Notes: generated by a model from the letters alone, not told the origin. DNA of 64,000 nt from Lacrimispora indolis DSM 755 (GCF_000526995.1 NZ_AZUI01000001.1:5622001-5686000), one strand, 5' to 3'; counted from the first letter of the stretch, positions 33,342 to 41,812 are shown. Numbers and translations: made by a program.

Positions 33342-35077
33342 GCACCTGCCTCCTCTTCCCGTTCTCTCTGGGAATAATAAATTTCCTGATAAGCTTCACA
33401 GGACTCCAGCAGCGCTTCATGGGATCCCATGCCTACGATCTGTCCGTCATCAAGCACGATGATCTTATCCGCATTTTCTACGGAACCGATCCTCTGAGCA
33501 ATGATGAATTTGGTGGTGTCCTTTAAAGTCGTCTGAAAACATTGGCGGATACGGGCTTCCGTTGCCGTGTCTACGGCAGAGGTGCTGTCATCCAGGATCA
33601 GTATTTTCGGTTTCTTTAAAAGAGCCCTGGCAATACAAAGCCTTTGCTTCTGGCCGCCGGATACATTGGAGCCGCCCTGGCCCAGATCCGTGTCATACCC
33701 GTCCGTAAAACTGGAGACAAAGCCGTCGGCCTGGGCGCTTTCCGCCATGAGCACCACCTCTTCCATGGTGGCGTTTTCATCTCCCCATCGAAGATTTTCT
33801 TCAATGGTCCCGGAAAAAAGAACATTTTTCTGCAGAACCATTCCAACGCCCTTTCGGAGGTTTCTGATGGAATAATCCTTTACATCAATGCCATCCACCA
33901 GGACCTGTCCCTCGTCCGCATCATAAAGGCGGGGAATCATCTGCACAAGAGACGTCTTTCCGCTTCCAGTTGAACCGATGATTCCAATGGTCTCTCCAGG
34001 CTCCGCCGTAAAATCAATGTGTTTTAAAACATTTTTCGACCTTCCCTTTACATACTGGAAGGAAACATTCTTAAATTCCACCCTTCCCCTTGTGACCTGG
34101 GCAGATTTTTCCGCCGCATGGTCATCGGTCAGATCAATTTCTGTATCCAGAACTTCTCTCACACGCCTCAAAGAGGCCATAGCACGGGAGGCCTGTAAAA
34201 ATACCATGGATAAGAGCATCAAAGACATGAGAATCTGGACAATATAAGTGGTAAATGCCGTAAGATCACCTACCGGCATGTTTCCGCCTATGATCAGATT
34301 TCCTCCGTACCAAACCACGGCAAGAGTGGTGATATTCATGGCAAGGGTCATCACAGGCAAACTTACTATGACGATCCTCATAGCACTTAAGCTGCCTTCC
34401 TTTAAATCCAGATTTGTGGCCTGAAACTTCTTTTCTTCATAATCTTCCCTGACAAAGGACTTGATCACCCGCACATTTGTCAACGCTTCCTGCACTCCGG
34501 AGTTTAAGCGGTCGATCTTCTTTTGCATAACCTCAAAACGGGGAAATGCTATTTTTAGAATAATGAATATGGCCAGAACCAGTATGGGGACCACTGCCAG
34601 CAATATCACCATCAGCTGCCGGTTCATGAGATAGGCCATAATAAGGCCTCCGATCAGCATTCCCGGTGCACGGAACATCAGACGCAGGCTCAGCATCACC
34701 ACATTCTGAATCTGCTGGATATCGTTGGTCAGCCTGGTGACCAGGGAGCCTGTGCTGAAATCATCGATGTTTTTAAAGGAAAACTGCTGAACCTTATGAA
34801 AAACATCCCTTCTTAAGTCCGTACTGAAGCAAATAGAAGCCTTGGAAGAAAAATAAGAGCCTCCGATCCCTCCTGCTGCCATGAAAAGGGCGATAACCAG
34901 CATTCTCCCGCCCATACTTAAAATGTATCCCATGTCTCTTCCTGCAACTCCGTTGTTAATGATCATGGAGGTCAGCTTGGGAAGCATGATTTCTCCTAAA
35001 ACCTCTGTGAGCATCAGGAGCGGGCCAAGGATAAAGGCTCCCAGATACGGTCTGATATATTTCCAATATCGTTTCAA
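33338..35077 (-). CDS. ABC exporter half-transporter, membrane domain fused to ATPase (579 aa)
   Basis: Partner exporter subunit with six membrane helices (about 15-300) and a C-terminal ATPase. Walker A is GSTGSGKTSLVQMIPRLYD, the signature is VSGGQKQRLCIARAL, and Walker B reads ILILDDSTSAVD, with Asp in place of the usual catalytic Glu. That change makes one of the two nucleotide sites degenerate, as in heterodimeric exporters of the BmrCD/TM287-288 kind. The partner encoded downstream keeps Glu. It lies 4 bp after the MarR gene and shares its promoter. Confidence 0.94.
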   Translation of the reverse strand: MKRYWKYIRPYLGAFILGPLLMLTEVLGEIMLPKLTSMIINNGVAGRDMGYILSMGGRMLVIALFMAAGGIGGSYFSSKASICFSTDLRRDVFHKVQQFSFKNIDDFSTGSLVTRLTNDIQQIQNVVMLSLRLMFRAPGMLIGGLIMAYLMNRQLMVILLAVVPILVLAIFIILKIAFPRFEVMQKKIDRLNSGVQEALTNVRVIKSFVREDYEEKKFQATNLDLKEGSLSAMRIVIVSLPVMTLAMNITTLAVVWYGGNLIIGGNMPVGDLTAFTTYIVQILMSLMLLSMVFLQASRAMASLRRVREVLDTEIDLTDDHAAEKSAQVTRGRVEFKNVSFQYVKGRSKNVLKHIDFTAEPGETIGIIGSTGSGKTSLVQMIPRLYDADEGQVLVDGIDVKDYSIRNLRKGVGMVLQKNVLFSGTIEENLRWGDENATMEEVVLMAESAQADGFVSSFTDGYDTDLGQGGSNVSGGQKQRLCIARALLKKPKILILDDSTSAVDTATEARIRQCFQTTLKDTTKFIIAQRIGSVENADKIIVLDDGQIVGMGSHEALLESCEAYQEIYYSQREREEEAGA

Positions 35078-35081
35078 GTTA

Positions 35082-35585
35082 TCAATCCTCTCTTTCTGTC
35101 ATGTCCTTTTCCAAGGGGATCTGAGATAAATTGTCATAAATGCGGTCCAGATATTGTCCCATGGCGGCCAATTCTTCCTTTGAAAAATCACGGAACATCC
35201 GTTCTTCCACATTATGAAAAAATTCCCGGCTGTGCTCCACCATGTGCTTTCCCTTTTCCGTCAGGCAGAGCTTATTCATCCGGTTGTCTTCCTGGTCCAC
35301 GGCCCGGGTGATGTATCCCCCTTTTTCCAATTTTTTTACCGATACAGCTATGGTTGCGGTGGACACATAAAGGCGTTCTGCTATCTCCTTCTGGGAGGCA
35401 TTGGAGTGATCGGAAAGCATCATGAGAATCTGATGCTGACTGCGGTATACCCCTGTCTGCTTTAAGCGTTCATCCAGAATATATCGGTGCAGCTTCATAA
35501 TCCTCATATATCTTACCATCACGCCATGGGTCGGCGAAAGGTTTCCCTTTAATCCTTTATCCCGGAACGGACACATTGGTTTCAT
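35082..35585 (-). CDS. MarR-family regulator of the exporter operon
   Basis: Winged-helix regulator of about 167 residues. The recognition region is ASQKEIAERLYVSTATIAVSVKKLEKGGYI and the wing contains DQEDNRMNKLCLTEKG. The start is ATG 35585 or a TTG two codons upstream; AAAGGGG fits both poorly. It is the first gene of an operon with the two exporter genes, so it likely represses them and itself, released by a transported toxic compound. A palindrome sits between its promoter and start codon. Confidence 0.9.
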   Translation of the reverse strand: MKPMCPFRDKGLKGNLSPTHGVMVRYMRIMKLHRYILDERLKQTGVYRSQHQILMMLSDHSNASQKEIAERLYVSTATIAVSVKKLEKGGYITRAVDQEDNRMNKLCLTEKGKHMVEHSREFFHNVEERMFRDFSKEELAAMGQYLDRIYDNLSQIPLEKDMTERED

Positions 35586-35606
35586 TTGCAAATATTCCCC
35601 TTTCTG

Positions 35607-35671
35607 TTAGCTTACTAATAATTAGCTAATTAACTATACAGCAGTATATCACCTTATACCCTGGTTTGCAA
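35607..35671 (-). promoter_or_regulatory. Promoter and MarR-type operator
   Basis: Minus strand: TTGCAA (35671-35666), 17-base spacer, TATACT (35648-35643). Just downstream lies nested symmetry: the 11-base palindrome CTAATAATTAG (35615-35625) and outer arms TTAGCT/AGCTAA (35607-35629). It is placed to block the start of transcription. Confidence 0.75.
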
Positions 35672-35835
35672 CCCGATAAATTTTGAAAATTTTGTGAATT
35701 TTCTACTATGATAACCCATTTTAGGGCTTCCATTCCCATGTCCAAAAAACTTTCCGCCCTGCTGCCTATAACAGCCATGGATCTTTCATGGCGGCATGGC
35801 ATCACGGCGGTCAACTGCAGAAATCAGATTTTTTT

Positions 35836-36465
35836 CTAACCCTTTACCTTTTCTATTCCATTGGGAATCTTCACAGAATCAGAAAGTAAAAGCATCTGGT
35901 TCCATAGTTCTAAGTACTCTTTGCTGCTCATGTCTTTTATGGGCCTTTGCATTTCATATAACTCATGCATTTTTCCGTTCTTTATTAAAAAGCTTTCCGG
36001 CGTATGGTACTGCAGCTCAAAAATCTGGCCTTCAGGAGAGCGCAAGGTGGTATTGATTCCCTTATAAGGACTCTGCCTGTCAAGCCAGTAATTCTTGATT
36101 TCAACTGTATCATAGCCTGATTCCAAATAAAGCTCCATGGTTTTTAAAACCTTCTCCGCAAGCTCTTCCGCAGGAGCCGTATAAGTATATCTTAATATGT
36201 CCTTTACCTCATATCCCTGAAATCCCGGACCGTATTTCCTTTGGATCTTTTTCAGATATGAATTCCTGGATTTTATGCGGTTTTCCATTCCCGCCATGTC
36301 CATTCCTGCCCGTTTTGCCATTGCCCTGACCTGCCTTGTAATCTTTGGTTCATACTTCGCAGCCCTGTTGTAACAGGATATTCCCTTTACTTGAAGCCTG
36401 ATGACCCCATGATCATACTGCCTTCCATCCCAAATGCGATTCCGCCACATTTTCTCCCCGCGCAT
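35836..36465 (-). CDS. Stand-alone RelA/SpoT-like domain protein
   Basis: Protein of 209 residues whose motifs follow the RelA/SpoT nucleotidyltransferase fold in order: RIKSRNSYLKKIQRK (63-77), VKDILRYT (87-94), YKGIN (134-138) and FELQYHTPESF (149-159). These correspond to the usual K-S-K, DxxxxR, YRSxH and ExQxRT segments. It lacks the HD hydrolase and the regulatory TGS and ACT domains, so it is not a full-length Rel. It could be a small alarmone-synthetase relative, a toxin-type nucleotidyltransferase, or an inactive homologue. No clear antitoxin gene is adjacent. ATG 36450 after GGGGAG is an alternative start. Confidence 0.65.
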   Translation of the reverse strand: MRGEKMWRNRIWDGRQYDHGVIRLQVKGISCYNRAAKYEPKITRQVRAMAKRAGMDMAGMENRIKSRNSYLKKIQRKYGPGFQGYEVKDILRYTYTAPAEELAEKVLKTMELYLESGYDTVEIKNYWLDRQSPYKGINTTLRSPEGQIFELQYHTPESFLIKNGKMHELYEMQRPIKDMSSKEYLELWNQMLLLSDSVKIPNGIEKVKG

Positions 36466-36582
36466 TGTCCTGAATTTCCTTCGACACTTTTATCATATCA
36501 TTCAGCATATGCAGAGGTCCCGGAAATTGTGTCTGTATTATTTCATGACAGGACCAAGGAATCCAAAAGCAGGAGGTCCATG

Positions 36583-36618
36583 AAAAAGCGGAGGCCTGAA
36601 TCCTATGCAGGCCTCCGC
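36583..36618 (-). terminator. Terminator of the Cys/Asn-rich mini-gene
   Basis: Minus strand: perfect 11-bp stem GCGGAGGCCTG/CAGGCCTCCGC followed by five T residues, about 10 bp after the stop codon. Confidence 0.88.
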
Positions 36619-36628
36619 TCCTCCGTCC

Positions 36629-36820
36629 TTAATCACAATTATCGTTTTCATTGCGCCAACGGCAGCGTGGATCATTGCACCCATCTCTAAAGCCGGCCCA
36701 GTATGCTCTTCTTCTTTCTTCTGCACAATTATCACGGTCGCCGCAATTATTGTTGCAGTTGTTGTTGCAATTGTTATTGCATCTACAGTTATTCCAGCAG
36801 GATCCGAAAAAGCAGCCCAT
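36629..36820 (-). CDS. Cys- and Asn-rich repeat mini-protein
   Basis: Sixty-three residues with eleven Cys. The core is a run of CNNN units (residues 14-26), followed by a charged Arg/Glu segment and an aromatic C-terminal part (YWAGFRDGCND). I do not recognise a family. A good GAGGTG site precedes the ATG, and a strong terminator follows directly, so it is very likely a real monocistronic gene. Upstream, CATATAATA with an AC 17 bases before it resembles promoters of late mother-cell sigma factors. A spore-coat or metal-binding role is therefore possible but unproven. Confidence 0.75.
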   Translation of the reverse strand: MGCFFGSCWNNCRCNNNCNNNCNNNCGDRDNCAEERRRAYWAGFRDGCNDPRCRWRNENDNCD

Positions 36821-36910
36821 ATTTCACACCTCTCTTTTATTTATGTACTATATTATATGGGACGCTTAGACAAGATGTGAAAGAGGCGGATTTCAAAGCG
36901 TATGCATGAT

Positions 36911-37015
36911 TCATTGCCCCCTCCCGGCAAACAGTGTTCCAACACTTCTGCCGATTTCATTTGTCACCGTGGAAGTGCCGACTTTTACTACGATTCGGTT
37001 TTGATACAATCCCAT
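36911..37015 (-). pseudogene. proB: proB (glutamate 5-kinase) 5' remnant
   Basis: A 34-codon frame begins MGLYQNRIVVKVGTSTVTNE, which is the characteristic N-terminus and first ATP/substrate loop of glutamate 5-kinase. After about 22 residues it diverges and stops at 36911. A GAGGTG site precedes the ATG, and the ATG lies one base after the stop of the prolyl-tRNA editing gene. The rest of the roughly 260-residue kinase is absent, so this looks like the stump left by a deletion. A similar short leader peptide is less likely. Confidence 0.7.
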
Positions 37016-37016
37016 A

Positions 37017-37559
37017 TTACACCTCAACAATTGCCGGCATATGTTTTGTAAGCGGCAAAAACCTGTGAATAATCTGCTTTGTTTCGATCTTCATATAACC
37101 CGTGGTTGTACCGTCGCTGCACCCGTACCATTCTTCACGGACAACATCTTTGTCAAAGACTATTTCCAAAGCATGATCGGTATCAAGCATTGCGCTGAAA
37201 ACTGTTGCCGCACCAATCTTCGTTCCCAACATCTTTTCCATTAAATCCGCAGGGGCAAAGGATACACGAGACAGCCCTAATGCATTGCTGAACTCCTTTG
37301 ACTTGAAAGGTTTATCACCTGCAGTAATAAACAGGTAAAAGGCTGTTTGCCGGCGATTGCAGAGAAACAAGGTCTTTACCATTTTCACGTTCAGCTTCTC
37401 ATTAATCTGGAAGCAATCATCCATTGTAATTGCTTCATCGGTATCCACACGCTCAAATGGGATATGGAGAATATTAAGCGCATGGTATGTTTTTTCCTGT
37501 AAATCCGTTTTAAACCCGGACGGCGCAGTCGTATAAATATCACTTATAAAGAACATCAT
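37017..37559 (-). CDS. YbaK/ProX-type prolyl-tRNA editing protein
   Basis: Trans-acting aminoacyl-tRNA deacylase of about 180 residues with the YbaK fold (ProXp-like). Typical features are the early ALNILHIPFERVDTDEA, then VKTLFLCNRRQTAFYLFITAG with the catalytic-pocket Lys, and GLSRVSFAPADLMEKMLGTKIGAATVFSAM. Such proteins hydrolyse Ala or Cys mis-attached to tRNA-Pro. I place the start at 37559 after AAAGGA. It is divergent from a LysR gene and followed directly by a proB remnant, which links it to proline metabolism. Confidence 0.88.
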   Translation of the reverse strand: MMFFISDIYTTAPSGFKTDLQEKTYHALNILHIPFERVDTDEAITMDDCFQINEKLNVKMVKTLFLCNRRQTAFYLFITAGDKPFKSKEFSNALGLSRVSFAPADLMEKMLGTKIGAATVFSAMLDTDHALEIVFDKDVVREEWYGCSDGTTTGYMKIETKQIIHRFLPLTKHMPAIVEV

Positions 37560-37677
37560 CAATTTCCTTTCCCTTGCACTTTTGGCATTCATAGTGTATC
37601 ATGGTTTCATAAATTACAAAAACAAATGTTTATCATGGTTAGAATGACAAAATCAGATGAAAGGAGGTTGAAATTAT

Positions 37678-38571
37678 ATGGACATGAACATTCAGAAATA
37701 CATGGCTTTCGTTAAAACCGTTGAGTATGGCAGTTTTACTAAGACAGCAGAGCTGCTGAATTACTCCCAATCCGGCATCAGCCGCATGATTAATGATTTA
37801 GAAAAGGAATGGCAGGTTTCGCTGCTTGAGCGTGGACGGGCTGGTGTACGCCTGACCTCTGATGGATTAATGCTGCTGCCATTTGCTCAAAGGGTGTGCA
37901 GCGAATATCAAAAATTACAGGCACAGGTAGACGAATTAAACGGTTTGCAGTCCGGCCTGATTCGGATTGGTACGTTTTCCAGCGTGGCAACTCATTGGCT
38001 CCCTAATATCATTAAAAAGTTTCAAAAGGATTACCCTAATATTGATTATGAGCTTCTGCTGGGTGACTACACAGAAATTGAAAGCTGGATTTTAGAGGGA
38101 CGTGTGGATTGCGGCTTTCTCAGACTGCCTACACTTTCAGAGTTTGAAACAACCTTTTTAGATCAAGATAAACTGCTGGCAGTTCTGCCGGAAAATCACC
38201 CTATGGCTCATTGTGAGCGCTTTCCGGTAAAAGCGCTGTGTGATTACCCTTTCATGCTTTTAGAAAAAGGCGCTAAGGCTGAAATATGGGAAATATTTGA
38301 AAAATGCAATATCAAACCAAAAGTTCATTTTACGACATGGGACGATTACGCTATCATGTCTATGGTAGAAAGTGGATTGGGTATCAGCATTCTGCCGGAA
38401 CTGATCTTACAGCGTATTCCGTATAGGATTGCAGTAAAGGAATTGGATATACCTGCCTACCGCAATATTGGTCTAGCAATGAAAGATAAAAAAACTGCTT
38501 CCCTCGCTGTTAAGAGATTTTTAGACTATCTGCCATTCAGAAACAAGCCGGAAGAAGAAAAACTGCAGTAA
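37678..38571 (+). CDS. LysR-family transcriptional regulator
   Basis: Regulator of 297 residues. The N-terminal winged helix-turn-helix is YGSFTKTAELLNYSQSGISRMINDLEKEW (about 18-46). The effector domain starts near residue 93 (IRIGTFSSVATHWLPNIIKKF). An AAAGGAGG site precedes it. The gene is divergently arranged with the prolyl-tRNA editing gene, the common LysR arrangement with its target; this suggests control of that gene. The effector is unknown. Confidence 0.92.
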   Translation: MDMNIQKYMAFVKTVEYGSFTKTAELLNYSQSGISRMINDLEKEWQVSLLERGRAGVRLTSDGLMLLPFAQRVCSEYQKLQAQVDELNGLQSGLIRIGTFSSVATHWLPNIIKKFQKDYPNIDYELLLGDYTEIESWILEGRVDCGFLRLPTLSEFETTFLDQDKLLAVLPENHPMAHCERFPVKALCDYPFMLLEKGAKAEIWEIFEKCNIKPKVHFTTWDDYAIMSMVESGLGISILPELILQRIPYRIAVKELDIPAYRNIGLAMKDKKTASLAVKRFLDYLPFRNKPEEEKLQ

Positions 38572-38716
38572 ACGTTTCTCTAAAACTTTACGATCCTATG
38601 AAATGGTGATTGACAACAGGGCTGCTTGGTCCGATGGATGTTCCGCTGTTTCATCAGCTTTTGCTTTTGACAAACAATCAAGGTTTATGCTTAAAGATAA
38701 TTCAAAAAAGTTAGCC

Positions 38717-38760
38717 TTGACTAACACCCACCCGCGATATTATAATTAGAATAATTCTAA
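38717..38760 (+). promoter_or_regulatory. Promoter with perfect 7-1-7 Fur/PerR-type operator
   Basis: TTGACT (38717-38722), 18-base spacer, TATAAT (38741-38746). Overlapping the -10 end is TTAGAATAATTCTAA (38746-38760), a perfect 7-1-7 palindrome matching the PerR box consensus at 13 of 15 positions. This implies autoregulation by the Fur-family protein. Confidence 0.85.
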
Positions 38761-38773
38761 AAGGAGTAATAAT

Positions 38774-39148
38774 ATGACTGCTTATTCATCACTAATTCTC
38801 GATATTATTAATTCATCAGAAGAACACCTTACTGCTGAACAGATCTATCTGAAATTGAAGGAGACTTCCTCAAAGATCGTGCTGGCAACTGTATACAATA
38901 ATTTAAATACATTGTATGAGAATGAGCTCATTCAAAAGGTTGTAATAGAGGGAAGTCCAGATAGATATGACAAAAACATCATAAGACATGATCATCTGGT
39001 CTGTAAACAGTGCGGGCGTTTATCCGATATTGTACTTAAGGATCTAACGGCAAATCTAAAAAAAGAAATTGGAGAAGAAGTTCTTTCTTATGATTTAAAA
39101 ATCAGCTATATTTGCCCTTCTTGCAGACAGGGAAAAGACAGCAAATAA
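38774..39148 (+). CDS. Fur-family regulator (PerR-like)
   Basis: Metal-dependent repressor of 124 residues. The winged helix is LTAEQIYLKLKETSSKIVLATVYNNLNTL (about 20-48). The metal-sensing segment RHDHLVCKQCGRLSDI (about 75-90) follows, and C-terminal ICPSC supplies the second Cys pair of the structural zinc site. The DNA target upstream resembles a PerR box more than a Fur box, favouring peroxide sensing, but Fur or Zur activity cannot be excluded. An AAAGGAG site precedes the ATG. Confidence 0.9.
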   Translation: MTAYSSLILDIINSSEEHLTAEQIYLKLKETSSKIVLATVYNNLNTLYENELIQKVVIEGSPDRYDKNIIRHDHLVCKQCGRLSDIVLKDLTANLKKEIGEEVLSYDLKISYICPSCRQGKDSK

Positions 39149-39197
39149 GCATGACTCTAAGGAGTATGTGCTTAAAATATAAAAGGAGGTATTTATC

Positions 39198-39674
39198 ATG
39201 CGATCTATAACAAAATTAAACATTCAGTACTCCCACCGTTTTCTCAATTATGAGGGAGAGGCCCAGTATCTTCACGGACATACCGGTTTGCTTACCATTG
39301 AGGTTGATGGTGATGTTGACGGCAGAACAGGCTTTGTGTACCCCTGCAACAGTATCAAACGTATTGCCTGGGATTACTTAAAAAACTTTGACCATGCTCT
39401 GATTTTACAGAAGGAAGATCCCATCTTACCGGAAATATTAAAAGTATATGAAGCACAGGGAATCCGTGACGGTGCAGAAACCAATACCATGGTTGGCGAG
39501 CCATTTGATACCGCGTTGGCAAAAGCTTATCCTGAGTGCCGTCTTGTGGTAGTTGAGAAAGTTGCGACCTGCGAAAACCTCATAGAAGTTTTCTACAGCC
39601 TGCTAAAAGATAAGTTGAACATTAAGAAAATGACATTCGCTTCAGGCGACAACTGCGCTTCTGCGGAATTTTAA
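39198..39674 (+). CDS. 6-pyruvoyl-tetrahydropterin synthase / QueD-family protein
   Basis: Protein of 158 residues with the T-fold of PTPS/QueD enzymes. The zinc-binding His residues appear as SHRF (12-15) and LHGHTG (26-31), and catalytic features include FDHALIL and the C-terminal ENLIEVFYSLL and SGDNCASAEF. QueD makes 6-carboxytetrahydropterin for queuosine, but no other queuosine gene is nearby, so the exact pterin reaction is open. It follows the Fur-family gene by 49 bp with its own AAAGGAGG site and may be under its control. Confidence 0.85.
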   Translation: MRSITKLNIQYSHRFLNYEGEAQYLHGHTGLLTIEVDGDVDGRTGFVYPCNSIKRIAWDYLKNFDHALILQKEDPILPEILKVYEAQGIRDGAETNTMVGEPFDTALAKAYPECRLVVVEKVATCENLIEVFYSLLKDKLNIKKMTFASGDNCASAEF

Positions 39675-39702
39675 ACGAACTGTTTTTTTGACCAAATAAA
39701 AG

Positions 39703-39760
39703 AAAAAGGGGCTGGTGCACAAATGGATGAAAGAATCTATTGGAGCAGCTGCTCCTTTTT
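39703..39760 (+). terminator. Probable terminator after the QueD-like gene
   Basis: Imperfect stem between AAAAAGGGGCTG and CAGCTGCTCCTTTTT, ending in a T tract. Confidence 0.6.
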
Positions 39761-39860
39761 CATGCTTAAGAACCCATAAAAAGCTATGCAGGAAAAAAGC
39801 TGAGCCATAATATTAACCGGCAATATGAGCCAACACAACATAATGTGCAACGCAAAAATA

Positions 39861-39889
39861 AAAAAGCCTGGTAAATACCAGACTTTTTT
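39861..39889 (-). terminator. Terminator of ssrA
   Basis: Minus strand hairpin with arms TCTGGTA/TACCAGG, then CTTTTTT, starting 4 bases after the tmRNA CCA end. Confidence 0.85.
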
Positions 39890-39892
39890 GAG

Positions 39893-40232
39893 TGGAGCAG
39901 ACGGGAGTTGAACCCGTGTCCAAAAACCAATTCCCTGTTCTTCTACTATCATAGTTAGTTTATTGACATTCCCTCCACCGCCCGGGAACTAACACCCTGA
40001 CAGCTTCAGTAGCTTCATATTACGACCGTATGCTCAAAGCTTTGCAAACGTCGTTTCTCACATCGTCGATGCCGGGATCTTAAAGTGTGAGTGCCTTAAG
40101 GCCGACAAGCTGCATTAAGCAGCTAATGCTAATTCGTTATTGTTAGCGTTTATATTTAGGTTTGCCATTTAACGCATCGCATGCGGATAGCTTCACCAGC
40201 TGCATAGCCCCTGTCGAAACCAGTACTGCCCC
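39893..40232 (-). ncRNA. ssrA: Transfer-messenger RNA (tmRNA)
   Basis: Ribosome-rescue RNA of about 340 nt. The 5' end GGGGCAGTACTGGTTTCGAC pairs with the 3' CTGCTCC as the acceptor stem, and the T-arm reads GGACACGGGTTCAACTCCCG before an encoded CCA. The tag frame (40165-40115) encodes ANLNINANNNELALAA and a TAA stop, with the hydrophobic end recognised by ClpXP-type proteases. Pseudoknot-forming GC stretches follow the tag. It is transcribed from its own promoter. Confidence 0.97.
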
Positions 40233-40261
40233 TGACTGGTACTCTTCTGGAGAGCATTCTC

Positions 40262-40290
40262 ATACTAACATGAATGAAACCAATTGTCAA
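40262..40290 (-). promoter_or_regulatory. Promoter of ssrA
   Basis: Minus strand: TTGACA (40290-40285), 17-base spacer, TAGTAT (40267-40262), about 30 bp upstream of the mature 5' end. Confidence 0.85.
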
Positions 40291-40371
40291 GACCTCCGCT
40301 TTGGCTGCCGCCATTACCTTGTGGCAATGCTGCCTTAAGATTCCCTTTCTGTGTTTTTTTGTCATAAAATA

Positions 40372-40434
40372 AAAGAAGCCGGCTTCCGGCCATTCCCTTC
40401 CGGGAACGACCGGAGGCTGACTTCCTTATTTTTA
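40372..40434 (-). terminator. Terminator of the NADH oxidase gene
   Basis: Long imperfect stem, GAAGTCAGCCTCCGGTC against GGCCGGAAGCCGGCTTC around a GGAA loop, followed on minus by TTTTATTTTAT. Confidence 0.8.
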
Positions 40435-40477
40435 ACGTTTTTCTTCTCTCAATTCCTGAGACTCATATTCTCCCGGC

Positions 40478-41812
40478 CTATTCCGCCTGCAGGGCAGCCA
40501 TGGTAAAATAATTATAAGGCTGATTAAAATGAGGCAGGAAGAAAATATCCGTCAGCTTTAACCGGTCAATGGTGACCTGCTCCTGGATCGCAAGGGAAAA
40601 CATGTGGATTGCCATGGAAATATCATATTCTGAACACAGCTGTGCACCCAGGATGATCCGGGTTTTCTTATCATAAACGATCCTGATTTTCACTTTATAA
40701 TTGTCATGCTCAATAAAGGCCGGTTTCTGGGTATCCTCATAATCCGCTGCTGCCGCATCATACCCCAGCTTTTTGGCCTTTGCATAAGAAATTCCTGTTG
40801 AAACCATTTTCAGGTTCCAGATACAGATCCCATTGGATCCCTGGACGCCAATGGATTCCAGGGGAGTGCCGCATGCATTATGTGCAGCCACAATTCCGGA
40901 ACGTACGGCATTGGTGGCCAAGGCGATGTAGTTTGTTTTCTGAATGGAATTGTCAAAAACGGTTGCACAGTCACCGATCGCATATACATCAGGGCGGCTG
41001 GTCTGCTGCCGTTTGTCCACCAGATACGCTCCATTGGAGAACAGCTCCAGCTCGTCCCTGCCTAACTGGTTATTTGGCTTAAAACCGATTCCCAGTATTA
41101 CCATGTCGGCATGATATTCGTTTTTGTCGGTGATCACTTTTTCCACCTTGCCGTTTCCGGACAGCTTTTTCACGGTTTCTCCATAAACCAGCTGAATGCC
41201 GTGGCTTGTTAAGTTCTCGGACATGATATCGGAAAATTCCTGATCATAATAGCCTGACAGGCAGGTGTGCATGTTGTCGATCAGGGTGACATTCTTTCCT
41301 ACGCGGCGGAATGCTTCCGCTAATTCAACGCCAATATACCCTGCCCCTACAATTGCCACATCCTTTATGGAGTCATGGTGCAGTTTATCAATGACATCCT
41401 TGGCATTCTGAAACAGCTTTACATATTGGACGTTGTCCAGATCTTTCCCTTCAATATCAGGAGATATGGGAAGAGAACCTGTTGCAAGAATCAGTTTATC
41501 GTATTCCTGCTGGTATCTCCTGCCATACTTTCCCACAGCATAAACAAGCTTTTTATCATAATCAATGCGGTCCACTTTGGTTTCCATGTAAACCTTTGCG
41601 CCTTTTTCTTCAAATATGTCCTTGTTGCAATAAAACAGGCCTTCTGAGGAATGGATCTGCTCCCCGATCCAAAGAGCCATACCGCAGCCCAGAAAACTGA
41701 TGTTGTCATTGGAATCAAATATAATGACTTTTTTATCTTTATATTTGTCTAAAATTGTGTTGATTGCTGCCGTTCCGGCATGGTTTGCCCCGATTACAAC
41801 GATGCGTTCCAT
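40478..41812 (-). CDS. nox: NADH oxidase, FAD-dependent (Nox / CoA-disulfide reductase family)
   Basis: Flavoprotein of 444 residues. The N-terminal FAD motif is [17 protein letters not shown], and the redox Cys lies in [13 protein letters not shown] (Cys43 region), as in water-forming NADH oxidases. The second dinucleotide motif [17 protein letters not shown] is at about 152-168, and the FAD segment [11 protein letters not shown] follows. A C-terminal dimerisation domain completes it. It probably reduces oxygen to water with NADH, protecting the anaerobe; CoA-disulfide reductase activity is an alternative in this family. Confidence 0.9.
   Translation of the reverse strand: MERIVVIGANHAGTAAINTILDKYKDKKVIIFDSNDNISFLGCGMALWIGEQIHSSEGLFYCNKDIFEEKGAKVYMETKVDRIDYDKKLVYAVGKYGRRYQQEYDKLILATGSLPISPDIEGKDLDNVQYVKLFQNAKDVIDKLHHDSIKDVAIVGAGYIGVELAEAFRRVGKNVTLIDNMHTCLSGYYDQEFSDIMSENLTSHGIQLVYGETVKKLSGNGKVEKVITDKNEYHADMVILGIGFKPNNQLGRDELELFSNGAYLVDKRQQTSRPDVYAIGDCATVFDNSIQKTNYIALATNAVRSGIVAAHNACGTPLESIGVQGSNGICIWNLKMVSTGISYAKAKKLGYDAAAADYEDTQKPAFIEHDNYKVKIRIVYDKKTRIILGAQLCSEYDISMAIHMFSLAIQEQVTIDRLKLTDIFFLPHFNQPYNYFTMAALQAE

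Noticed and set aside
35626..35814. A 62-codon minus-strand frame between the MarR gene and the RelA/SpoT-like gene
   Set aside because: It runs through the MarR promoter and operator, has no good ribosome site and no recognisable motif. A decayed gene cannot be excluded.
39737..39952. A 71-codon open frame on minus across the end of the tmRNA gene
   Set aside because: It reads through the tmRNA T-arm and terminator, so it is an accident of the RNA gene sequence.
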